Shown here piece after piece: positions 22,801-37,800 of a DNA stretch of 64,000 bases. The number at the start of each line of letters is the position of its first letter. Positions within the stretch are counted from its first letter, which is position 1. The notes below the pieces were generated by a model, which was given only the letters and a program-made list of their open reading frames with translations, was not told where the DNA came from and did no database searches. Location of the stretch: contig CAZQVB010000012.1 of assembly GCA_964596645.1 (NCBI GenBank), forward strand, positions 1 to 64,000. Reading direction: 5' to 3'. Position numbers and translations under genes: made by a program. Source of the DNA: CAVQEK01 sp964596645. Lineage in GTDB: Bacteria > Bacteroidota > Bacteroidia > Cytophagales > Cyclobacteriaceae.

Positions 22801-25800
22801 TGGGCCGCAGGTGGCAGCATGAACAGGGTGACGGGTAAAATTGGTAACCGTGGCTTTGGGCATGTCGACAAAGCACAATTCGATCATTCTGGAACGGTTG
22901 ATTACATACCGGGCTGTTGCTTCCTTATCCGTATGCCACTACTCAGGCAAATAGGACTAATGGATGAAAGTCTGTTCGCCTATTTTGAAGATTTTGACTG
23001 GTCTATGAAGATCAAAATGGCGGGTTATACCAATTGGTATTGTCATAAGGCCTTGATCTATCACAGCGTAGGTGCTTCAAGTCGAGAAGGGGGGCGCAAA
23101 GGCACCATGAACCCTGTAGTTTGGTATCTGAACACGCGCAATAAAGTCATCATGCTCCGTCGCTACTACAAGGGTATTTACCTGCTGACGTCGAGCTGCA
23201 CGTTTTTCATGTTTTTATGTGTATTGGCCATTGCCTTCGTATTGCGAGGGAGGGCGTATAAATCACTTTATTTATGGAGAGGTCTGCGAGATGGCCTGAA
23301 GCATCGATCAACACAATAGCCCGTTGACTGTAGCTATTGCCATATTGACACTATTGCTGCTGGCCCTGATGACCATGAGCTTACTGGCCAACAGGGGCGG
23401 CTATGTACTGTGGGGAATCGTACTATTGCTGCCATTTTATGTGGTAGGGCTTTCAGTGATTTATCAACTCACAGCATCGTATGCCATTATTAAGGTTCTA
23501 CAGTCGATCAAGGATGTTGTCATCATTATCATACCTGTTTTGTTCTTACTCTACAAGATGCTTACAGGTGAGCTACAAATTAAGCTCAACACCCTTGACA
23601 AAGCATTTCTTCTTTTTTTTCTATACACGCTCTTGTTCCTGGCTTTGCCTGTGGGCGAAGGGCTTGCAGTGAAGTTGGCTGGTTTTAGAAGCGTAGCGTT
23701 CTTCACGGCTATATACTTTTGCGGCAGGAACATACCCTTGCTTACACGCGACATACGCCGGGTGCTTTATACATTGGTAGCACTCGGTATATTGTCCGGT
23801 TTAGTAGCTTCCATTGAGTTTATATTGTATAGGAGCCTTCAGGAATTTACCGGATACGCCACATTCAATGAAGTGTTTTACAACCTGCCCCCGTCAGGTA
23901 ATTACGGACTTACCTGGACGTATGAAATTGCCGAAGGAACAAGGCGCTTTGCGTCTTTTTTTGCCGATCCGTTGGAGCATAGCTCCTCTTTTTTGCTGAT
24001 CATTCCAGCGATCGTTTTGCTGTATAAAAAATGGCAAATGAGCTGGCGCAACCTTCTTCTTATTCTGGCTTTTGTGCTTTCGGTGCTTTCGCTTCTTACA
24101 TCGGTGAGCCGGGCATCCACTGCTGTGGTGCTTGCCTTGCTGCTGCTTATAGCCCTATGGGAACGTCAATATTGGCTGTTGCAATTGGCTGCATTTGCTG
24201 TGGTCATATTTCTGCTCATTGTGCTGCCTCAGCTCGACGGTATGCAAGACTTCATCCTATCAACCATTAATTTTGAAAACCCCTCCAGCCTGGGGCATCT
24301 CCTGGAGTGGATTGAGGCCATTGAAACCATACGCACGCATCCATTGGGCATAGGGCTGGGTAGTAGTGGCAACATTGCATCGCAGCTCGATATAGAAAAA
24401 ACCGGTGGTGAAAACCAGTATCTCGTAGTTGCTGTACAGATCGGCATTCCCGGCCTACTGCTTTATCTTTTTGTGCTGATACAATCGATTCGCTATTGCT
24501 TTAGAGCTTACGAGCTATTGCCATCTCAGAGCTATGAAGCCATTGCAGCCCGCTTAGGAGGTATCGCTAAAATAGGCATATTGGTAGTGGGCATTACGGC
24601 CAACATTGAATTGTATGCATTTCTTTCCTACACCAGCTGGTGGTTGGTGGGGTATTCCAGTCAACTTATGAGCAGGCACTATGAAAATCGCCATCGATAC
24701 GCTTGATCTGCAAATTGCCAAAACCGGCCAGCGCACATATCTCGAGATGTTGATTGAGGGTTTGAATGCACGAATAGATCCTGCAGATGATCTGACTCTA
24801 TTCGTTCCGCCTACCCGACGCAAGTTGAGTGGCAAGCTGGATATCCTGTACAATCATCTTTTTCATTTCTATTGGAAACAAATTAGGCTGCCCTGGCTGG
24901 CAGCACAGAAGCGATGCGACTATCTTATTTGTACTGATTACTTTGTTCCACTTGTTCGGTGGAAGACGAAATACATCGTCGTTTTTCACGACGCCTTTTT
25001 CTTCGAAAGTCCTGAACATTATAATAGGCTCTGGCTGCTTTACTTTAAATTATTTGCCGTGCCGGCGGCCAAAAAAAGCTATCGTATAGTCACCACGAGC
25101 CACTATGCGAAGGGACAGCTGGTGGAAAAGGCGGAGATACCCAGGTCAATGATAGAAGTGATATATCAGGGAGGAAAAAGTATTCAGAAGGCCGCTGCAT
25201 CTGCTTTGCGGGCAGAGATACAGGCGGTTACTGAAACTCCATATATTTTACATGTGGGCGTACTGGAAAAACGAAAAAATCTGGTATTGCTCATTCAGGC
25301 TTTTCATGAATCACTCTCTGAGCTGCCCAACACGAGGCTCGTGTTTGTTGGCCAAGCCGGCCCCAAATCAAGCTTAAATGATGCGCCGGCCATAGTGAAG
25401 TACATAGATGAGCACAGTCTGCATGACCGTGTACTACTAACCGGCTACGTAGATTCCGGTGAGTTATTGTTTCTTTATCGTCATGCATTGATGTACGTTT
25501 TCCCATCGACCAATGAAGGATTTGGCATACCCATTATTGAATCGTGGAATTACAATGTGCCAGTACTGTGTGCCAGGGCCACAGCCTTGCCTGAAATAGG
25601 TGGGGAAGCGGCGGCATACTTTGAAGTAAACGACAAAGAGAGCCTTGCAAAAGAGATGGTGTCGCTGGCAAAGAATGAAGAACAAAGAGAAAAATTGATA
25701 GAGGCCGGTGCAAAACGCAGGAAAAATTTTGATTGGCACAAGGCAGCAAACGAATATTTAACACTGATGAAAAAAGGCCTTAAAACATAATTCATTCATT

Positions 25801-28800
25801 TCATTCCGACGACGCCACTCCAGCATCCAATACTCTATAAATGATCGAAATCATTGATGAAAAAACTTATTGAAAAGCTCATTCAACGCATGGTAAAAGA
25901 TTTCTCTTTCGACGCTGCCGTAGGTGGGTCGGATGCCATGTCTATTCTTTTTTCTCTTGTCATCAGGTGGCTGAGAGGCTCATGGCTCAGGCTGTTTTTG
26001 GCTGAGGCAGGCGGCAGTATATTGGTGGGTAAAGGTGTAAAGATGAGCCATGCTCAGCATATCAAAGCCAAAGGCAATCTGATTGTGGAAGACTACGCAG
26101 AAGTTCAGGGGATGAGCCTTCACGGTTTGCAATTTGGACATCGGGTATCGGTTGGCAAATTTGCCAGCATTCGGCCTGGCGATTATTATGGCAAGCACTT
26201 AGGTGAGGGCCTGGCTATAGGCGACAACTCCAATATTGGTGCATATTCTTATGTAGGGTGTTCCGGGTTTATTTCTATTGGCCGCAACGTTATGATTTCT
26301 CCCAGAGTGAGTTTGTATGCTGAGAATCATGTATTTGAAGATACTGACCGGCCTATGAAAGAACAAGGTGTACGCAGGGGAAAAATTGTGATAGAAGATG
26401 ATTGTTGGATTGCAGCCAATGCCATCATACTATCCAACGTGACTGTAGGCAGGGGCTCCATAGTAGCAGCAGGCAGTGTGGTGACAAAGGATGTACCCCC
26501 TTACAGTATAGTTGCCGGCTCACCGGCGCAGGTGATAAAAAGTCGCCTCGGTTAGTAATAATTTCGCATGGCTTTTTCAGATGTTGCTCAGCATAGCACC
26601 TGCCTTAAATAAATGGAAAACACAGTATGAATTACTTATTTCTTCACAGTTCATCGGATCTGTACGGCGCCAGCAAAATCATGCTCTTCACCATCGAGGC
26701 ATTACAGGCTCGAGGCCATCGATGTGTTGTTTGTCTGTCGGAAGAGGGTTCACTCTGCGATCATTTGAAATCGAGAAATGTATCACATTATATTATTCCC
26801 CTTGGTATTCTGCGCAAAAAGTATCTTTCCGTTTGGGGCATACTCGATCGCCTGGCCACCCTGGTCCTGGCGCTGCCCCGTCTGTACCGCGTACTGCGCA
26901 AGGAGTCTGTAGATGTAATTTATGCCAATACCACCGGCGTGCTTGTCGGCATATTGTTAGCCGGCCTGTCTGGGAAGCCACATATTTGGCACATTCATGA
27001 AATTATACAGAAGCCGCAGTATCTCGCAGGTTTTATAGCAGCCTGCATGCGTTGGGGCTCTCAGCTCAATATAGCCGTTTCTGATGCGGTGAAGTGGCAT
27101 TGGCAACAGGTTGATACAAAGGTGCAAATACAGGTGGTTCACAACGGCATTGACGCGGCGCCTTATGAAAATCCGTCGCAAAGCGATGTGAGCAAGACGC
27201 TCGGGCTGCCTGATGATGCCCTGCTGATAGGCATGATCGGGCGGGTGCATTACTGGAAGGGGCAAAGTTATTTTTTAGATTTGGCCTCCATCATTGCCCG
27301 GCAAATGCCTGAAGCGTATTTTATCATTGCCGGTGATGCATACCCTGGCTATGAATACCTATATGACGAAATCGATGAAAAAATAAAGAGCTTGCAACTG
27401 GCTCATCGCGCTTTCTATATTGGATACAGAAGTGACGTAGCCAGTCTTCTGCAATCTCTGGACGTGATCATAGTGCCATCTCAGCTGCCCGATCCTTTCC
27501 CTACGGTAATACTTGAAGCGATGGCCTCCGGCACTGCGGTGGTGGCTACTGCACACGGTGGAGCGTGCGAAATGATATCAGACGGTAGTACCGGAGTGCT
27601 TATACCGCACGATGATCCATCACACGCTTGCGAAAAAATATTGCCAATGCTTCTCAATGAAGACCTGCGAAAAGCAATGGGTCGGTCGGGCAATGAGCGG
27701 CTTAAGAAAATTTTTTCGCTTACCCAATTCAACAATAATATTGTAACCGCAGTGGAACAACTCAACGCAATATAACCGATGAAAGTAGCTATAATAGGCA
27801 GCAGGGGGTATCCGTATGTGTACAGCGGCTATGAAACTTTGGTGCGGGAGCTGGCCGAGCGGCTTGTTGGCAGCGGCGTGCAGGTAAGGGTGTATTGTCA
27901 TCACCATCTTTTCGAGGAGCATCCGGATCAGGTCAATGGTGTAAAATTGACCTATCTGCGAACTACTAAAGGTAAAAATACCGCACAGCTTATTCATTCA
28001 TTGCAATCTATGCTACACGCCTGTTTCAGCAGTGCGGATTGTATACTGGTAGTGAATGCGGCCAACGGACCTTTTGGCATAATCTCCAGGCTTTTTGGTA
28101 AAAAGACTGCAATAAATGTGGATGGACTGGAGTGGTTACGGCCTAAGTGGAAAGGGCTTGGGGCCAGGTACTTTTATTGGGCCGCCAAAGCAGCCACCAA
28201 ATTGTACGATGTAGTAGTGACGGACGCCGAAGCCATGCGCCAATATTATTTAGAAGAATTTTCTGCAGACTCCACGGTGATCGCCTATGGTGCCTACATT
28301 CAGCATGCACGGCAGCACAACAGGCTTCAGCGCTTTCACTTAAGGCCCAATGAATATTTTTTAATCGTTGGCCGCCTTATTCCCGACAACAATGCTGCTT
28401 TTATTTGTGAAGAATTTTTAAAAACCCGTACGCACAAAAAACTGGTGATCATAGGAGACGTACCCTACGCCGACTCCTATGCATCTGCCATAAAAAAACT
28501 GGGTGAAAAAGATCAACGATTAGTTTTTACAGGATATGTGAGAGATCAGGATGAGCTTGCAGAACTGTACTGTAACGCCTTCGCCTATCTTCACGGCCAC
28601 GAATATGGCGGTACCAATCCCACGCTTCTCAAAGCACTTGGCTTTGGCTGCATGGTACTGGCACTTGACACGGTCTTTAGCCGCGAAGTGCTGGAAGATG
28701 GACAATACGGGCTGTTTTTTGATAAATCGCCTGGCACACTTTCGTCTTTGCTGGATGCTCTCTCAGAAGATGAAAAATTGTTGGAGCAGTACCGCAGCAG

Positions 28801-31800
28801 AGCACAGGATAGAATAGCATTGGAGTACTCCTGGGAGAAAATAGCGAACCAGTATTTAGCACTTTTTCAGTCATTAATTCAGTAGCATAAGCATTTGGAA
28901 CGAAGCAACCCCTTTAAAAACATACTGCTCATAGGCGATTTGATCTTTCTCAATGCCGCATATGCAGCCACACTTTTCTGGTCTTTTCATCATTCTTTTT
29001 CGTCAGCCGGAGGAAGGTATATTGAAATGCTCTTGGTGCAGAATATCGCGTGGATCATCTCGGGTTATCTGATCAACCTGTACTCATTGGATTTGCTGCC
29101 ATCTCTCGAAAATGTATTCAAGAAGCTGCTCAATGCCTTAGCCTTATATCTGATCATCATCTTTGCTTACCTGGGTGTGCGTGACTATCCATACGACAAG
29201 CTGTTTGTGTTTCAAAGCTACTGCGCCACATCACTCGGCATTGGGTTCTTCTACATCAGCATGCATTGGTTGCTGATCCACAATAACCAATTTTTTAAAA
29301 CCCAAAGGCGAGTAATTATCGTGGGCTATGGTGAGCTGGCTACGGAGTTGGAGCAATTCTTTTTACGAGATCCGCATTCCCCCTTCCTTTTTTTGCGTCA
29401 TTTCAGTGCCGATGGCTACGAAAACCAGCCTCACGCTCTTGCCCAACAGGTAATTCAATATGCCCGAACACATCAGGTAAGTGAGATTTATTGCATTCTA
29501 CCCTACTTAGAGCCGGGTGGTGTGCAGCATATTATTGACATGGCCGAAGACGATTTTATAGAAGTACGGCTGATTCCAGATTACCGCGGTTTTCCGTACA
29601 AAGGGGTGGAGGTACAGTTTTATGAACATATACCCATACTCGACTTACGGCCCATACCGCTAGACGACTCTTTCAACAGGTTTTTGAAAAGATGTTTTGA
29701 TATCGTTTTTACTGTTGTGATACTTCTCATCTTTTGGTGGTTGATTCCCTTAATTGCCATCTTCATAAAAATGAATTCTAAAGGTCCGGTTTTTTACCGT
29801 CAACGCCGATCGGGAAAAAACAACAGGGTTTTCACATGTTATAAATTCCGCACCATGTACCAACACTCTGAACCCGAACACAAGCAGGCTGTAGCCGGCG
29901 ATCCGAGGATTACTTCAGTAGGGCGATTTTTGCGCAAAAGCAGTCTTGACGAACTGCCACAGTTTCTGAACGTGATGCGAGGCGAAATGTCGATCGTTGG
30001 ACCAAGACCACATCCTGTGAAGCTCAACGAACAGTACCGGGGCCATATCAGCAAGTTTATGCTGAGGCATTCGGTAAAGCCCGGCATCACCGGACTGGCC
30101 CAGGTGAAAGGCTTTCGTGGAGAAACACAGACGATTTTTAGAATGAAAAACCGTGTAAAGCTCGACCGGTTTTATGTAGAAAATTGGTCGCTGCTGTTCG
30201 ATATCAAGATATTGCTGCTTACCATTGCCTCTATAGTAAGAGGCGACGAAAATGCGTACTGATTATACATGCAAGCCTGTGACAGGTAGGCAGTGGTACC
30301 TGAAAATTTTTATGCCATAGCGTGATTAAAAAAAAGGTTTATTGGTCGCTACAGATCGCCGGCTGGAGTGTCTTTGCACTTTTGCACCTGGTGCTGGTGT
30401 ACTTTGGCGGTGAGCTTGCCGGCAATTTCATTGCGTATGTATTGCTCATCGCTTTTTGGTATTTGCTCAGCAGCCACCTTCTCCGGGAGGTGATCGTAAG
30501 GCGCGGCTGGCTTCAGATCAAAATACCGCACTTAATCCCTAAAATTCTGCTCAGCACGCTGGGGCTCAGTCTTATCAACTACATCGTGCATATTATTCTC
30601 GCCTCTTCGCTGGGCTTACTCGATGAAGACGATTTCAGGCCCGGCGTTGTTGGCCCCTATCTACTCTCCACCATGATCTTCTACCTGCTGTGGGCCATGG
30701 TATACTTTCTCTACCACTACATAGAAAAGTACAACACTTCACTAAAATACGAAGCCATAAAAAATGAAATAGAGCTGAACCGCCTCAAGTCACAACTCAA
30801 CCCGCATTTTATATTCAACGCCCTGAACAGCATACGTGCGCTGGTAGATGAAAACCCGGTGAAGGCCAAAGATGCCATCACCCAGCTTTCCAGCATTTTG
30901 CGCAATTCGCTGGTGATGAACAAGGAAAGGCTTACAACGCTGGAAGAAGAAATGCGTGCAGTAAAAGATTATCTTGACCTGGAGAGCATCCGCTATGAAG
31001 AGCGCCTGCAGACGCATATCGAAACCGACACCTCCGCCCAGCAGGTACGCATACCTCCACTAATGATACAAACACTGGTAGAGAATGGGATAAAACACGG
31101 TATAGCCAAATTGAAAGAAGGTGGTAAAATTGAGCTTAGGGCAGAAAAAAGCAATGGATTACTTGTAGTACAGATACGCAACAGCGGTACGTATCACCCG
31201 CATGCGCAGGAAAATCCCAAAGGCTTTGGCATAGAAAATACACGACAACGCCTTACCTTGATCTACGGCGACCGCGCCTCGTTTCTCATCAAAAATGAAA
31301 CAGACCACGTAGTACTGACGGAAATAAAACTACCCATAACCCTATGAAAGCAATAATAGTAGATGACGAAAGGCTTGCCCGCAAAGAGTTGCTATCCCTG
31401 CTGGCCGACTATCCTGAAATAGAAATTGCCGGTGAAGCGGCCAATGCCGACGAAGCGCTGGAGCTCATTAAGCAAACAGACCCTGCATTGCTTTTTCTGG
31501 ACATACAGATGCCTGGGAAGAATGGCTTTGAGCTGCTGGAATCACTCGATGCTGTGCCTCGTGTGGTCTTCACCACAGCCTACGACGAATATGCGCTGAA
31601 GGCTTTTGAAGTGAGCGCCCTGGACTACCTGCTGAAGCCGATCCGTCGCGAGCGACTGGAAGACTGTATGAAAAAAATAATAAAAACCATGGAGGTGACC
31701 CCTGCTGCCCCTGCTCATACCGAGCAACAAGAAAGGAAGCTGGGGCTGCAAGACCAGGTATTTGTAAAAGATGGTGATAAATGCTGGTTTGTGAAGCTGT

Positions 31801-34800
31801 CCGATGTGCGCCTTTTCGAATCGGACGGGAATTATATCAAAGTGTTTTTCGATCAGCAGAAACCTATGATCCATAAATCTCTCAATGCGTTGGACAAGAA
31901 ATTGGACGATCACTCCTTCTTCCGCGCCAGCCGAAAGCACATTGTAAACCTGAGCTGGGTAGAAAATATAGAATCATGGTTCAACGGAGGGCTGCTTGTA
32001 AAGCTAAAGGGGGGCGATAAAATCGAAGTCAGTAGAAGGCAGGCGTCCAAATTTAAGGATATGATGAGTCTGTAAGGCCGCTTACTTCTTCACCATGTCG
32101 ATCAGTTCATTCTCAATTTCCCAATCTTTGGCCAGTTTTAGCATGGCGGTAGCTTCCATTTCTGTGATGTAGCCTTTCTTATTGTTGGCCCGCCACACCA
32201 TGTCTAAGTAACTCAGTCGCGTTTCTTTATCGAGGCGGCCGATCACTGAATTAAGATATTCACGAGCCCTTTCAAATGCCGAAATATAGTCGTTGGCAAT
32301 AAATTCGTTTGCCCATTTCAACTCTTCTTCTGCGTTGTATTTTTTGGCTGTGTCGTCAAGAATACGCTGCTCATCCTCATCAAGGCCGTGATAGTGAAAA
32401 ATTACGGACTTGAGTAACAGGAAAGCTTTTTTTTCCTCACTCGTCATTAGACCAAATATTTGCGTCTTTGCAAATATATAAGAATTTGAACTTGCAACTT
32501 GCTTTTGGTATAAGTTCTTGGTGGGGACATCTCGTGTATTCAGCCTGGCTTTGGCGCCAGCTACCTATAGAAAAAGGCCGCTCTTAGTGGCGGCCTCTTT
32601 CATCAGGTGCTATATGTTATTTTTAAAACTCCCACAGATTGTGCTCGTATTCAATGAGTTCATGCTCTATCTGCTGCGACTTGATCAGCGCCGCCTTGGG
32701 ATCTACGTATATGTCCTGAATCCATTCATCGCGCGGATTCGACACTTTTACCACACGGGCGCTGAACAGGCGCAGTACAAAGGCATCGGCCATGTTCAGA
32801 TGGCTGGCGGTATTTTGCCTGTTATACCATATGGCCCTATCGGGCATACTGCGAAAGAGTTGCTCCAGATCCTTGTACCTGAACACACCCACCGTCTTTT
32901 CCAATCCGGTGGCAGTCTGGTCGGCTGGTATGAGCAGCTCTATCGATTGCAGATCCCAATACAGCCTTGAGCGTACTTTGTCGAAGATCATGTCTTCCTT
33001 CAGCCTCATCACGGTCAGTTGCGAAGCGTCGTAATACTCCGGACCACTGTCCTGCGCTTCTCCTTCTGCACCCCAGGCATCATTGCCCCAGCCGCTGTCG
33101 GCAAAGCCTTGATCGGCGGCACCAAACTGATCTTCTTCCGAAGTAGGCAGCTTCAGATTGTCGAGAAATGTTTCTTTCGACATTCTGTTTTTCAAAGAGT
33201 CGGTTTGATAAGGATAGAGGGTGCCATTGTTTACAGCTTCTATGATGATGCGTGTGATCTCATTGGCTGTAGAAAAAAACGGCCGGTTCTGCTTCTCCTT
33301 CAAATCCATGCGGCGCCATAGTGTACGCTTGTACATCTGGTTGGCCTCCGGTATCGGGTATACCGAATTTGGATTTTGTACCAGGCTTTCTTCCTGGGCC
33401 ATGGCAGGCACGGCACCGCAGAAGATCAACCCAATTACAATTAAATTCCTCAATACATTTTTCATAACACCTGATTAATTAATAGCGTATTCGATTATAA
33501 ATTCAACGGTACGTTTTTATACTTCGCTGATGTACCTACAGTCACCGACTCCCGCTCACCTTGAAAATTCATTCGCTGCACTTCCTTTATTTCAATCACC
33601 AAACGGTCGTTGGCCCTGGCCTTGGCAACAAACTGCTGCAGGCTTGTTGAGGGTCCGCTCACGTTGATCTGGTCTACCGGCCGTGCTCCGCGAGCCAGCG
33701 TTACCTGCCATTGTGTTACCCGGTATCGGGCATCATCCGGCAGAAACTGTGCAAAGTCTTCATCAGGTATAGCGTCGATCTGCATCTGACGTGGTATTTG
33801 TGCCAATCCGCTTCTTTCATCCACCTGCTTGCCATCTACCTTCACCACAATGTCGGGCTTGGGTATAGGCTTCACGCGAAACTTCTGAGAACCGATAAAG
33901 TTCTGACTGCTGTACACCTTTACTTCGCAAGTAGGGGCGGTGGGAACGATAGTAACCTGACCACCACGGCCTCCGATGGGCGAACCACCAGATACCTGGA
34001 AAGTGGGATTGTAATTGGCGCCCAAAGCCGGTACCTGTATGTCGAGCTTATTGCCACAGTTGCGATAGAGCGCCTGCACAGAGGCCGACTGAATCTGAAT
34101 AACCGGCTTGGCTACTATATATTCGATTTTTTCCGAATACGTAGAGTCGCCCAGTTCTATTTCGGCCAGGAACGATTTGGTGATGCGGCCGTCTTTGTCA
34201 AAGCTGCCACCGGTAGCGGTAAACTCAACCATACCCATACCATCGGGCCCTACAGGCAGTGGCTTACCATCCAATCGCATGGTGGGCGTAATGCCAGAAG
34301 CCGAGGCGGAGATAAACATTTTAGCCTGATACTTCGCACCAGCTGCCACCATTTTCGATTCTGGCAGCACCATGGGCACGATACGGTCAAACGCTATATC
34401 TTTAGCACCTACTCTGTTGGCCAGGTTGTCCAGGGCACGGGTTTCATAGTCCAGCACTTTATTCATCAACTGGCTGATAGATGCCAGACCACCTGCAGTA
34501 GGGGTGCTTTCAAACATCAACTCCTTAAAGTCCTTGCCACGTTGATTGGGCTTGGTGCTGAAGTAAGGATCTTCCTTACCACTCAGTGCCAGAGGTTCAA
34601 ATTCCTGACCGGTCAGCTGCTGCAGATATTGCGCATAATTGTTCAGTTTCTGCTTCAGGCTGTCGCCACGATGCTGCTGTATCATCAGCGTGGCAATTTG
34701 GTCCATATCAGAGGCGCCTTTCAAGTTGCCCTCTTCATCGAGTCCGCCAGATGCTTCTACAATTTTGTGCTTTAGCCCGGTAGCGTACTGGATGATTTCG

Positions 34801-37800
34801 TTGGTGCGTTGCCTCACGTCTTTGGCTGTTTCAAGCACTTTTACGTCATCAGCTCTTCCGCCCTTTTCTTCTACAATGCTCGAAATATTGGACACCGTAC
34901 GTGCGTTTCGCTTGCTGTTTTCAGCCGCCTGGCTTTCCAGGGTCTGGTTGATAAATACGAAGCGATCGAGTACCGCGGAGTCAACATTGAGCGCTAGCAT
35001 GGCCGTGAGTACTAGGTACATCAGGCCTATCATTTTCTGTCTTGGTGATTCTTTTGCGCCAGCCATCTATTTTAGCTTTTAATGGTTTTTAAAACTACTA
35101 CTGACTCACTCCACCTTTCATGGCGTTGATCATGCCGCCATAGATGTTGTTGAGTTTACTCAGATTGCCAGTGAGGCGGTTGATTTCGTTCTTGAACTGA
35201 TCCGCATCATTAGCTGCTGCCGTCATGCTCTCCATAGACCGGGTAAGGCCGGAGTAGAAACCATTCATGGCTTTGATGTGCTTGTTGGCATCTTGCAACT
35301 CCATCTCATACACTGCATTCAGTTGTCCGAGATTTTTAGTGACGCCCTGCACCTGCGCGTGGTACTCTTTGGCATCTTTAGAGGCATTGGCCATTTCGGC
35401 TGTTGCACTTCGCGATACCGATGCCATTTCTACCATTGATGACACGCTTTCGGCGTAGGATCGGTTCATTTTGCCGATATTTTCCGCTGCTGCTTTCACA
35501 GAGTGAGAATATTCGTTGGTGGCTACGGCTGCATCGCCAAGCTGACCCAGTTTGTTGGTGGTTTCTGCCAATCGGTGCATTCCACGACCGAGGCTTTCGA
35601 CCAACTCAGGACCCATTTTGGCGCTTTCCAGCACGTGGTCGAGTTGCTTGCTTACAGAATCTGATTTCACACTTTTACGTGCTGCTGCCGGTCCGTGATA
35701 GTCTTCCGCCAGTTCAGGATATACTTTGGTCCAATCTGGTTCGTGTCTTCTGGGCTCAAATGCGCTCAGGAAAAATATGATGGCTTCAGTGGTAAGACCA
35801 ACACCCAACATAATACTTGCACCTGGCCAATGAAGAAGTTTAAACATTGCTCCGGTGATTACTATGGCAGCACCTATACCGTATACTTTCGGCATAATGG
35901 TGGCAAACAATAACTCTTGAAATCCGCCTTTCTTGCTCATTTTTATGCTTGTTTAAAAGTTATAAATTCTTTGTATGATTAAAATTCGGCTCCAGTGGAT
36001 CGGCCCAGGTAGGTCATAGCACAACGGAAGCCAATAAATGCTTTGGTAGAATCTTTATGGGCCCAGTTACGTGTACCTGTTTCCAAAAAATAAGCGACGT
36101 CTTTCCAGGATCCTCCACGCACTACTTTGCGCGGCTCGTCATCTTCATTGTAGGTAGGGTTCAAGTCCCAAACCAGCGGGTAGGCTGCTGGGTGGTAGCT
36201 GTCTTCGCACCACTCGGCCACGTTGCCCGCCATATCAAAAAGTCCGTAGTCATTAGAAAAGAAAGAGTACGCAGGGGCAGTGTAGGCATAGCCATCATCG
36301 AAATAGTTGCCACGGCCAGGCTTAAAGTTGGCCAACATACAGCCTTTCGCATTTCTGATGTACGGGTTGCCCCAGGGGTACTTCGCCATATCGCGGCCAC
36401 CCCGTGCAGCGTATTCCCACTCGGCCTCTGAAGGCAGGCGGAAGCCCGGCATGGGCCATTCGCCCACACTGGCGCGGTAGTCATTCAGGTAGGCTGTGCG
36501 CCAGTCGCAGAAGTAGCGCGCGGCTTCCCAGTCTACGCCCACCACAGGGAAATTGTCGAAAGCCGGATGTGACCAGTAGTACACCAGCAGCGGATCACCC
36601 ATGTGGTGCGCGAAGTCTTTCACCCACACTGTGGTGTCGGGGTAGAGCTCGTTCATCACATAATCTTCACCGAGTATCGACAGCGAGTCCATCATGATAG
36701 ACTCCATGAACTGGCGATATTCATTGTTGGTGATTTCCGAATCGTCCATAAAAAACGATCCGATGGTAATTTGCTTATTGAGGTTGATTTGCGAATGGGC
36801 GATGTTTTCGTCGGCCTGACCCATGTGAAAGGTTCCGGCGGGTATGGGCACCATACCGTAGGGAATTACCATGCCTGTCCATTCCCGGCCCGGTACGCCA
36901 ACGAGCTCACCCTGGTCGCTCCCGCCTCCGCCCAGCAAGCCGCACGACTGCGCGACGAAGGCCAGTATTGGCAGGATCAGAGCACGTTTGCTCATAGTGG
37001 TAACATTCAACTTATTCATAACACCTGATTTAAACATATAACACGTACTAGAAAGAACTTCGAATCTGTTGCTGTATTTCACCCGGCAATAATTTTTTAA
37101 AAACCGGTTCTGCGAAATACAGGATAATTATCATTTTGTATTGGATAAATCCTACGGAAAACTCTGTACTGTAAGAAAATATCCGGTTTTCACACCCTAA
37201 AAAATGACTAGTGCCTGAATCTCGGCGTTCTAATCACTTTTTTCCCGCCACCTGTCAAAGCGGGTAATGTATAGCTAAGTAAAAATTCATGCGATGTTTT
37301 CTGTTTTGCTTCCTGGGCATGCAACACGTAGTCGAATGAGTAGCCAACATACAGCGACTTTTCTTTCAACAAACTGTAACCCAGCAAAGCCACGGCCGCT
37401 TCTCCCTGCCTGTACGATACGCCGCCCTGCAAACGCTCTCGATAAACGCCTATCAACGATATATCAAAAGAGTAAGTATTAAAATCACTCTGCACCAGTA
37501 CCGATGGCCGTAGTACCACGTCATAATTCAGCTCATATACGTACCCGCCCATAAAGACCAGGTTCTGTGCCAGCGCGTTTCGCAAGGAGTCGGAAGAAAT
37601 ACCAAAGTCAAACTCCGTTTCCAACAGGTGGTTCATGCTGAGCCCCCCCCAATATTTTTCTGCTTTATAATATATACCAAAACCAAGATCGGGTCTGAAC
37701 TGTGTCTCCTTGCCGGTAAGCAGAATGGGATCGCCGGTTTGTACTGGTCTGTACTTATTGAAATCGATGGACTGTGAAATGACTCCTGCTCGCAAACCAA